Origin: Diplonema papillatum
Lineage: Eukaryota; Euglenozoa; Diplonemea; Diplonemida; Diplonemidae
Assembly (NCBI GenBank): GCA_030068145.1
Contig: JAPJBO010000341.1
Location: 155,916-219,915 of the forward strand
Reading direction: 5' to 3'
Length of the DNA stretch: 64,000 nt
Both the position numbers and the translations under genes were made by a program. This document shows, piece after piece, positions 23,264-31,859 of the stretch. Every line of letters begins with the position of its first letter. Position 1 is the first letter of the stretch. The notes beneath the pieces were generated by a model that was given only the letters and a program-made list of their open reading frames with translations, was not told the DNA's origin and ran no database searches.

Positions 23264-24204
23264 CTCGTCGAAAGCATCAGCTGATGCGGTCCGATCGTCT
23301 TCGCCGCCGGAGGAGGGCCCGGAGGACCCTCAGCAGAGGAGGAGGAGGCGGCGGGGGACGCGGCCGAACCGTCACCGCCGTCGCCGGAGTCGCCCCGGCG
23401 GTCTCCGTTGCCGGCGCCGCGCCCCCAGCGCGTTGCGTAGTAGACGCCGCCGGCCAGGATGGTCGTGAGGGCCTTCCGCAGCGCAGCACTCGCCGTCGCT
23501 CGGCGGCGTTCCTCGTTGGTGCGCACGTAGTCTACACCGTGCTGCACCCCGTCAAAGGACGGGCGCTCCGCAGCAAGCTGCGTCCAGGCGGACTGTCGCA
23601 GCTGCCCCCGCAACACATGGTGCCGCTCGGCCCGTCGCATGTCCAGCAGGACCCGCCCTTGCACTTTCATGGTGCCGAGGTCAAACCCGTCGTATTCGGC
23701 CCCGACGGGGGGGAGCCCGTCGGTGATCGCGATACCGACGGGACCCAAACCCCGTCCGAGCATCCCGCCCCGTTCGCCATACAGCCGGCAGATGCGCTTC
23801 ATGCGTTCGCGCACGCCCGGCAACCGCTCGCACGAGTCCAGCAGTGAGCATAGCACCCAGTAAGGGCGCGCCAGCACGGGGTCGACCCGGTGGCCCTTCG
23901 CCAGGACGGTCAGCACCGCAGAAACGCTCCGGGAGGTGCCCCTGTTTACCGGCCCAAAGACCCCTCGCGCAATCCTCGTGCGGAGACTCTTCAGGCCCGC
24001 TTTCGTGAAGGGTGTGTACTGACACCCAGACAGTGCGCTGCCCAGCGTGCTGGAGCTCGCGATCTCGCACCGCTCGTCGAAGGGGAGTGGCGACAGACCT
24101 AACGCGTCCATCAGCCCACTCTGGGCCTCCAGCCGTGCGTCGTTGGTGCGGTCGCACCTCTTGGTCGAGGTGTTCAACCTGCCACTCAGCACCGTGGACG
24201 ACAC
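23260..24204 (-). pseudogene. LINE 2 thumb/connection fragment
   Basis: About 314 residues continue the RT protein in the next frame (S-TVLSGRLNTSTKRCD...), corresponding to the LINE 1 region between motif C and the zinc finger. The C-terminus becomes Gly/Ser/Pro-rich and runs into a stop at 23260, just where the third frame takes over, so a second frameshift lies at about 23263-23290. Confidence 0.65.
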
Positions 24205-24458
24205 GGTGGGAAGACCTCCTTGCCGTCGCCCTCGCCAATGTGCAGCGTGGACCGGTAGGGGCGCTGCATGCGCTGCTGCGTCTTGCCTTCGAGGATCCCG
24301 AGCGCTACCGTCTTCTTCACGTTCAGGCGCATGCCCGTAACGTCGCAGAACCGGCTCACAACGTCGACCGCCTTCTGCACAGCGGGCTCGTTGGACGCGT
24401 GCAGTGTGGCGTCGTCGGCGTACGACTCCGACGCCACCGGCACCGCCCTCAGCATCAC
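24186..24458 (-). pseudogene. LINE 2 RT fragment, motif C
   Basis: Ninety residues contain SYADD (13-16), the RT catalytic motif C, followed by FCDVTGMRLNVKKT, which matches the usual 'G-L-N-KT' motif after it. The frame ends at 24186 by a probable 1-nt loss within 'cttcccaccgtg' on the minus strand. The upstream RT is replaced by the (CTA)n array. Confidence 0.75.
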
Positions 24459-24460
24459 TG

Positions 24461-25042
<582 letters not shown>

Positions 25043-25155
25043 TTTTAGTTTACTGAGGGAATTGGTAAATCGGATTGTCCAGTTAGCTTGATTCCTATTC
25101 GGACTCAACCTGAAATAGACAGGTAGGTTGCAGCTAGTTCCAAAGAAAAAGTTTT
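25043..25155 (+). repeat. Split direct repeat A1
   Basis: 113 bp beginning ttttagtttactgaggga; it matches A2 at 29295-29407 with one mismatch near 25121. It lies directly after (CTA)n array 1. Confidence 0.9.
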
Positions 25156-25157
25156 TC

Positions 25158-26219
25158 ATGCCTCCGTTTTCGAAACAGTCGCAGACCGGATACGCCAATT
25201 TTGCGGTTCCGGCTGATGTGCGTGACGCGTTTGAAGAGTCGGTCGGGCCGACCCTCGCCCGGCGGAACGTCCGCCTTTCAGAGGTGGAGGAGTGGGCGGT
25301 CTTTTTCTTCGGGGACGACAGGGCGCTAGCGCACAAGGTGATGTGCGACCTCCTGGAGTATGGAGCTGGTTCTCCTGGAGCCAGTGTCGTCGGAACCTGG
25401 GAGGGTTGGAAGCTGGCGGCTACTCTGGCAGAGGCCTCATTGGTCAACCAGCCACTCTTCCGCCGTGTAATGAAAGCGGCGGGCTCCTGGAAGGAAGACG
25501 CCCCGGAAGTGCCGTCGGTGGCTGGGGCGGGGCGGCGAGTTACAGTGGTTGAGCCGTCGGAGCCCGAAGAATCTTACGTTCCTCTGCCTCGTATTGGAAA
25601 GGAGGGCGTTGAGGCGCCCCCGGATCCATTGACACCTCCAGGCGCGGTCGAAGGCGGGAAGCTCGTTCCGGATGAGGTCAGCGACCTAAAGGCGGAGCTG
25701 AGGGCATTGAGAGAGGTAGTTATGGCAATGGCGGGCCGTGCATCCCCCCAGGCGAGTACCGCGCAGCCGACAAGATTTCCAGTTGAGGAGACTGACGTTA
25801 CGAAGTGGCGTGACGCATTGGAGCGGGACCCCGAGGGACTTGCTCTCGCTTTAGAGGTGCGGTATGTGGCTGGGCGCAAGCACCTGCCGGGTGGGGAGCA
25901 GCTTGACGCTGCGTTCTCGGCGCTGAAATGTTGGCTCCTGGCGTCTGCTCAGTTCGAGAGCTGGTTCGAGTGCGTGGAACAAGTACGCTTAGGACAGGAA
26001 TTGCTGATGCAACTTCGAGTTCAGCTGAAGTTCGTGGAGGAAGGCGCGCCTCGTCGGGAATTGCTGGAGCGGATGAGGCAGCGCGACGATGATGAGCTCG
26101 AGCGCGCAACGGCAGGTTGGAAGAAAGACGCACACCGAACCGAAAGGAAGAGGTTCGGTTTCAAACCGAGAAGCAAGGCCGGTTGGAAGCAGGGAAACGT
26201 CAAGGCCGGGGAAAAATGA
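25158..26219 (+). CDS. Gag-like protein of the tyrosine-recombinase retroelement
   Basis: The frame gives 353 residues from the ATG at 25158, two bases after repeat A1. The frame is also open a little upstream, but that is in the repeat. The first 110 residues are acidic/hydrophobic, the middle is Pro/Glu-rich, and about 170-190 forms a heptad-like Leu/Ala helix. The last 40 residues are strongly basic (KRFGFKPRSK...), which fits RNA binding. No CCHC knuckle is seen. Its stop overlaps the next ATG (ATGA at 26216-26219). Identification rests on position and composition, not on a recognised domain. Confidence 0.6.
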   Translation: MPPFSKQSQTGYANFAVPADVRDAFEESVGPTLARRNVRLSEVEEWAVFFFGDDRALAHKVMCDLLEYGAGSPGASVVGTWEGWKLAATLAEASLVNQPLFRRVMKAAGSWKEDAPEVPSVAGAGRRVTVVEPSEPEESYVPLPRIGKEGVEAPPDPLTPPGAVEGGKLVPDEVSDLKAELRALREVVMAMAGRASPQASTAQPTRFPVEETDVTKWRDALERDPEGLALALEVRYVAGRKHLPGGEQLDAAFSALKCWLLASAQFESWFECVEQVRLGQELLMQLRVQLKFVEEGAPRRELLERMRQRDDDELERATAGWKKDAHRTERKRFGFKPRSKAGWKQGNVKAGEK

Positions 26220-26306
26220 CTGGCGGCTCCCCGGCCAAGCCTCCCACACTTGCCAGTTACAACGGTACCCCCTCGATCGACCAAGTACGTTCTTCGTTCT
26301 CTCCCG

Positions 26307-27398
26307 ATGCCCCCCAGAGTTCTTCGTCCAAAGGCCGTTCCATCCCAGGATCTCAGCGCGGCGGGGCCATCGCCGCAACCAACGTTTCACCTCCTCAGGC
26401 AGTCCACCGACTCCCAGATCGTTGCGATGCAACCACGTCTACCGACGAATATGGGCCGTGCAGTCCGGGCGTTGCTATCGGTGGGCGCTTCTGGTCGCAC
26501 AATCCGTACGACGGAAACGCGGGTATCGCGTTCGGAGGCCGAGACGAGGCTTGTGGCTCTGGTCCAGCGGATGTGGGCGGAGACTACTCTGCAAGATCGC
26601 CGGAGACTGTGGCGCCGCCTCACTGCATGGACGTCGCAGCAACAGCTTCCGCTCAACGCGGACAACGCTTGCCTTTTTGTCGCGGCAACCGGTGTACGCA
26701 CGCAGGGCCTCTTGACGTACACGAAGGCGCTTTCGGCGACGTTTGGCGCGATGGGGCTGGACAATCAGCCACTGCGAATGATGGCTTCAGCGCTCCGCAA
26801 TTCGGGGGCGGCGGTGCCGCTGACGCAGGCATTGCTGATGGACAAGGCTGTTTTGGTGCAGTGGGCGGAAACGCAAGCCCTAGATGTGAAGATGTGTGCT
26901 TTGCTCGCCTGGAAGACGGCGTCCAGATGGGCCGAGGTGGCGGATCTGTCGTCGGCCCAGTTTCTGTCAGTCGCACCAGAGGAGATCATCGTCGACTGGC
27001 AGCAGACACCGAAGGGCCGGCGGCGGGATCCCTTCAAGCCATCCAGGTACGCGGTGATCGTCGGTGCTCTGACGTCCGAGCTCTCCGAGATGTACCGAAA
27101 AAGTGCGCCGTTCCCCAAGTTGTGTTCCCTGACGACGACGGGCATAGACGCGATGTGGGCGCGGACTCCGCAGATGCGCAAGTACTCGGCGCACTCGATC
27201 AAGAGGGGCGCAGTGACGCATTTGTACGACTGCATTGCGAGGGGGATGCCACTCCCGTTGTACCTGGTCAACCGGCTGGCCAAGCACGAAGAGCCGGGGG
27301 GGCCGGGAGCAATCTCCAAGACGACGCTCCGATACGGAGGCAATCCGCTAGCCCTCGCCCGGGTCCTCAGAACTGCGGATGCAACGATGCTTCTTTGA
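26307..27398 (+). CDS. Tyrosine recombinase of the retroelement
   Basis: 363 residues from the ATG at 26307. The frame is open from about 26250 without another ATG, and translation may depend on coupling after gag. Catalytic-core residues: Arg 207 in TASRWAEV (box I), HSIKRGA (His 296, Lys 299, Arg 300; box II) and Tyr 343 in LRYGG. Box II usually reads H-x-x-R, so Lys 299 with Arg 300 next to it is a variant. The enzyme would integrate the circular DNA copy by strand exchange without a target duplication. The whole frame is overlapped by an open +strand frame of the RT gene. It stops 135 nt before the ATG chosen for RT. Confidence 0.82.
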   Translation: MPPRVLRPKAVPSQDLSAAGPSPQPTFHLLRQSTDSQIVAMQPRLPTNMGRAVRALLSVGASGRTIRTTETRVSRSEAETRLVALVQRMWAETTLQDRRRLWRRLTAWTSQQQLPLNADNACLFVAATGVRTQGLLTYTKALSATFGAMGLDNQPLRMMASALRNSGAAVPLTQALLMDKAVLVQWAETQALDVKMCALLAWKTASRWAEVADLSSAQFLSVAPEEIIVDWQQTPKGRRRDPFKPSRYAVIVGALTSELSEMYRKSAPFPKLCSLTTTGIDAMWARTPQMRKYSAHSIKRGAVTHLYDCIARGMPLPLYLVNRLAKHEEPGGPGAISKTTLRYGGNPLALARVLRTADATMLL

Positions 27399-27532
27399 AT
27401 CGCCGACTTCGATCGGATCCGGTGTTTGTCACACTGAGGGCGCACTCCGTGACACGTCGCGGCGGCTCGACCCGGCTGCCTCGAACGTCGGCAGAAAGGC
27501 AGTCTCCTCTGCATGTGGCCTCTGTGAAACCG

Positions 27533-29071
27533 ATGGACGTGAATGGACTGCGCGCCCGCATGACTTCTAGTGTTCGCGCGCGCTTCGACGAGACATGGCG
27601 GAGGGCGTTTTATCCAGACGTGGAGAGTGTCCTGCCGTCGCTCGGATCCCCGTCGAGGTTCGAGGCGGGTCATGCGAGGCAGCTGGAGAAGTGCGGCGTA
27701 GCTGCGAAGGCATCGGGCCCTGGAACGTGGACGTCGGTGCCGTTCACCGTTCTTGAAGAAAAAAACGGTTCTCTTCGGCAGCGGTTTATTCTCTGGACAC
27801 TTGATGGCAACCGCGCGGCTGAAGCAGCTGGGTACGAGGCGTCAGTACCGTTGGCTCACGTATCCCGCTACTTCGGGGCGATCCATGAAGAGTGCGGGAC
27901 GACGCGCGATTTTCGAACCGGGTTCTACGCGATAGAGATCCCGAAGGCCGTGCGGCACTTGTTCCGGTTCACTGCGGATGACGGCAGCTGGTGGGAGTTG
28001 AACCGCCTCCCGATGGGTCATGCCTGTGCACCTGAGCTGATGCACACGCTGGCGGCGGTTTCGGCTGGGCATCCGGATTTTGTGCTGCCAGAACTCGTGG
28101 AAGACAGTGTTGTCGTTCATGTCTGGATCGACAACATCCGGTACGCAGGCGCGAAGCAGGACGTACTGGCGGCGACGAGGCGGCTGGATCAGACAGCCGC
28201 GGACTGCTCGCTCACGTGGAAGGAAGCCGATTCACGGACGGCATCTCGGCGCTACGAGTTCATAGGCGTCGATTGGAGACACGGCGTTTCACAGGTCTCG
28301 CCGAGCAGCAAGCTCCGTAAGAAACTTGTATCAACGCGGCACGAGCTCAGTTCTTCTTCGCTCTCGGCGGGCGAAATCGAAACGTTGGGAGGCAGGCTCC
28401 TTCACGCGTCGGCAATCGCGGGCGTTTTCCCCGGTTCATTTTGGTTTGCGCTGAAATTTATGCGGAGGATAACCAATTCTCTGAATCGGGGAACGCGAAT
28501 GCCAGCAGAGCGTGTTTCCCTGTCCCCCTGTATCCGGTCGTCGTTGCAGACATGGATCGACGCTGTCATGAAACCGCGGGTGGTGCCGAAGAAGATCCCT
28601 ACCCCTTCGATTACCGCGTTTGTGGATGCGAGCAAGAAGGGTTGGGGAGGTGTCCTGGTCGACTCTCGCACAGCGGAGGTCACTATTTTGGGTGCCCTGT
28701 GGTCTGTTGAGGATTCCAGGCTGCACATCAACGTACTCGAGGCTATGGCTTTCGAGCGCGTAGTAAAGTCGATACCCGACACCTTCGCAGGAGGACGCAT
28801 TGACGTGGTGGTTGACAATACCACTGTGCAAGGGGTAGCCCGGAAGGGGTTTTCTCTACGTGACTCCAATTTAAACAATTCTGTGGTTTCTGGGCTTGCA
28901 AGAGTGCGGGCCCTCAACTGCGCACTCTCAGTGCGCTGGGTGCGGAGTGAGGGGAATCCAGCGGATCTCCCTTCGCGTGTTCCATTGTCATCGTTGACAC
29001 CAGGCTCTGTTGCTTCTGTCACACAGGCGGTTATGGACTTTTTTACTGGCGGCGGGGTGGATGGAAGGTGA
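27533..29071 (+). CDS. Reverse transcriptase / RNase H of the tyrosine-recombinase retroelement
   Basis: 512 residues from the ATG at 27533. The frame is open all the way from 26216, across the recombinase gene, so a longer product is possible. The upstream 440 codons read as a shadow of the recombinase. RT motif A: Asp 126 in DFRTGFYAIEIP. Motif B: LNRLPMGHACAP. Motif C: WIDNIRYAG (Asp 200, Asn 201), with DN instead of the usual DD. RNase H: Asp 365 (FVDASKKGWGG), Glu 403, Asp 428 (VVDNTT), Asp 478 (GNPADLPSR). The stop codon lies in repeat B1. The DN motif with this gene order recalls VIPER/TATE elements; that is family knowledge recalled without a search. Confidence 0.85.
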   Translation: MDVNGLRARMTSSVRARFDETWRRAFYPDVESVLPSLGSPSRFEAGHARQLEKCGVAAKASGPGTWTSVPFTVLEEKNGSLRQRFILWTLDGNRAAEAAGYEASVPLAHVSRYFGAIHEECGTTRDFRTGFYAIEIPKAVRHLFRFTADDGSWWELNRLPMGHACAPELMHTLAAVSAGHPDFVLPELVEDSVVVHVWIDNIRYAGAKQDVLAATRRLDQTAADCSLTWKEADSRTASRRYEFIGVDWRHGVSQVSPSSKLRKKLVSTRHELSSSSLSAGEIETLGGRLLHASAIAGVFPGSFWFALKFMRRITNSLNRGTRMPAERVSLSPCIRSSLQTWIDAVMKPRVVPKKIPTPSITAFVDASKKGWGGVLVDSRTAEVTILGALWSVEDSRLHINVLEAMAFERVVKSIPDTFAGGRIDVVVDNTTVQGVARKGFSLRDSNLNNSVVSGLARVRALNCALSVRWVRSEGNPADLPSRVPLSSLTPGSVASVTQAVMDFFTGGGVDGR

Positions 29072-29294
29072 TCGTCATGGTAGGCGTTGATACGCCCAAA
29101 CCATATTCCATCTATCCCGTTCGCAAGTTTGTCAGTTGTTAGGTTACATCGGTTCCTTTAGTTCCCTTTCATGTTTTGCATGCTCTGCATCAGCAATCCT
29201 CAACACTTTGCCGAGTGAGGAGCTTTCGATGATACGAAGTGTTGTGCATCCTTTGCCCGATCAAGCAGAAGACAAGAAGAGCCGGTACCAATTC
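29067..29294 (+). repeat. Split direct repeat B1
   Basis: 228 bp from ggtgatcgtcatggtaggcg to accaattc, identical by eye to B2 at 29426-29653. It contains the RT stop codon. Confidence 0.92.
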
Positions 29295-29407
29295 TTTTAG
29301 TTTACTGAGGGAATTGGTAAATCGGATTGTCCAGTTAGCTTGATTCCTATTCGGACTCAACCTGAAATAGACAGGTACGTTGCAGCTAGTTCCAAAGAAA
29401 AAGTTTT
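29295..29407 (+). repeat. Split direct repeat A2
   Basis: 113 bp matching A1. It is followed by 18 bp (cccgccctcccttgcccc) before B2; the same 18 bp precede the B-like half of the relic at about 30537. Confidence 0.92.
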
Positions 29408-29425
29408 CCCGCCCTCCCTTGCCCC

Positions 29426-29653
29426 GGTGATCGTCATGGTAGGCGTTGATACGCCCAAACCATATTCCATCTATCCCGTTCGCAAGTTTGTCAGTTGTTA
29501 GGTTACATCGGTTCCTTTAGTTCCCTTTCATGTTTTGCATGCTCTGCATCAGCAATCCTCAACACTTTGCCGAGTGAGGAGCTTTCGATGATACGAAGTG
29601 TTGTGCATCCTTTGCCCGATCAAGCAGAAGACAAGAAGAGCCGGTACCAATTC
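29426..29653 (+). repeat. Split direct repeat B2
   Basis: Right end of the element, ending accaattc directly before (CTA)n array 2. Confidence 0.92.
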
Positions 29654-30292
<639 letters not shown>

Positions 30293-30353
30293 AGTACACG
30301 GTAGGAACTGGAGCAAAGCGCATGGCAGGATGAGCACACCACCCGAGCCTATT
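30293..30353. other. Spacer between array 2 and the relic
   Basis: Sixty bases of unrecognised sequence (tagtacacggtagg...). Confidence 0.3.
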
Positions 30354-30724
30354 GCAGTTTACTGAGGGAATTGGCACATCGAATTGTCATCAGTGCTCGT
30401 ATCCAAAACCGGACCACTCCAACAGGAGGTGGGTCGGTTGGTCGTGGTGCGTAAAACGTAAAAACAATTTCGGGTGGGCTGAGGTGGGTCTTCTGAGACT
30501 GAATTCTTCTTCTTCCCGCCCTCCCTTGCCCCCATTGTGATCTCGCCTGGTTGGCCCATTGACATGGTCAACAGGCACACTCTATCCCTCTCTCTATCTC
30601 TTTCCTCCCCTTTCCGATGATGAATACTCCGGATGGCGTAGGTAGCCAAGCCCACCCTGAGTACAACGACCGAAGACCTAAGCCGAGACCGAGTGCGATG
30701 AGGCCAGAAGCTAGCTGCCAATTC
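30354..30724 (+). mobile_element. Solo A-B relic of the same retroelement family
   Basis: It begins with the A-type word agtttactgagggaattgg, contains the spacer word cccgccctcccttgcccc at about 30519-30536 and ends ccaattc directly before a (CTA)n array. No coding region lies between, so it is either a recombined terminal A2-B2 remnant or a non-autonomous derivative. The bodies are diverged from the complete copy, so it is a different subfamily. Confidence 0.7.
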
Positions 30725-31092
<368 letters not shown>

Positions 31093-31116
31093 GGTGTAAT
31101 GCCCTTATATCCCACT

Positions 31117-31175
31117 CAAAACAAATTTGTGCCCTTATATCCCAAACTGGGATATAAGGGCACAAATTTGTTTTG
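31117..31175. repeat. Perfect 28-bp-arm hairpin
   Basis: Arms 31117-31144 and 31148-31175 are exact reverse complements around a 3-nt loop. A direct half copy of the core (gcccttatatccca) precedes it at 31101. The same core forms a longer hairpin at 43794-43914. It is a likely cruciform and possibly a MITE remnant. Confidence 0.92.
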
Positions 31176-31208
31176 CCAAATTTGAATCGAGGAAAATGCT
31201 GGAAAACT

Positions 31209-31281
31209 TGCCGAGCAGGGGATTGAACCCCCGACCACTCACCTTGAAACCCAAGGGTGGTTTGCTCGACCATCCGGATAC
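31209..31281 (-). ncRNA. tRNA-like sequence with pol III A and B boxes
   Basis: Read on the minus strand, it has an A-box-like TGGTCGAGCAA and a B-box-like GGTTCAATCCCC about 32 nt apart, plus a T-arm-like stem GGGG...CCCC. An extended central stem (CACC-TTG / CAAGGTG) is possible. The acceptor ends do not pair well, so I do not call an intact tRNA. It could be a decayed tRNA gene or the head of a tRNA-derived SINE. Confidence 0.4.
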
Positions 31282-31859
31282 CTACGCAGGGTTTTTTCTG
31301 GGGTTGGCTGGAGTGGGGATTTTCCCCACTCCAGATTCTTGGCGAAAATCTGAGTGGGCTGGAGTGGGTTTTTTTTTTTCTGTTCATTGCAGCATCGCGA
31401 GAAAAGCTGCGACCCCACATCGCAACGCAATCGCTCCAGAAGTGCGAAAAAAGGGGCAGAAAAAAGAAGAGAAAGGAAGAAAGAAAAAAAGACGAGACAG
31501 GCAGGAAATGCAGCACGTGTTGACAACCAACGACGAGACCCACCTGAGAGAGTACAGAACGAGCCCCTGTGCGGCGCCGACGAAAACGAGATGACACTGG
31601 AGGAGGTTCTCAACGGCTTCGTAATAGGTACCAGGAACCGGGATGACAAGGCGGCAGAACGGGCATCGTGGCAACCAACAAAGACCTGCAAATCGGTACC
31701 CGACGACTACGCAAAATCGCCATCCCACCACACCTTGTCAAAAGGGTGGGCATCAGCCGAAACTACCAACATAAAGGAAAAGAAATGGTGCGGGTGTGAA
31801 GACAAACAATAACAACATAAAAAACGACGGACTGACGTTCATCGTCGGAAACACAAACA
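31282..31859. other. Upstream region of the hAT gene
   Basis: It contains an imperfect 'gctggagtgggg' repeat (31307-31370), a purine-rich stretch (31440-31500) and, on the plus strand at about 31509-31555, an in-frame 'MQHVLTTNDETHLREY' fragment matching the zinc-like fragment at 12600-12700. No TIR of the hAT element could be recognised. Confidence 0.45.

Larger units (their letters stand above)
21585..24460 (-). mobile_element. LINE 2: decayed non-LTR retrotransposon, truncated at a (CTA)n array
   Basis: Three consecutive minus-strand frames continue one protein across two frameshifts. It is related to LINE 1: both share a post-RT zinc finger and an 'ELA-DFEL--G' segment. The 5' end stops exactly at the microsatellite starting at 24461. 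The 3' end is unclear; sequence beyond the stop (21585-21634) runs into the LINE 1 target duplication. Confidence 0.75.
25043..29653 (+). mobile_element. Complete tyrosine-recombinase retrotransposon with split direct repeats
   Basis: Structure: A1 (25043-25155), gag-like, tyrosine recombinase, RT/RNase H, B1 (29067-29294), A2 (29295-29407), an 18-bp spacer, B2 (29426-29653). A1 and A2 differ at one base, and B1 and B2 look identical by eye. The A-genes-B-A-B layout is the split-direct-repeat signature of Ngaro/PAT/VIPER-type DIRS-order retrotransposons. Recombinase upstream of RT is, from family knowledge, the order of VIPER/TATE. The ends carry short inverted words (ggaattggt and accaattc). 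No classical target duplication is expected or seen. Both ends sit directly in (CTA)n arrays. Intact frames and near-identical repeats suggest recent activity. Confidence 0.88.
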
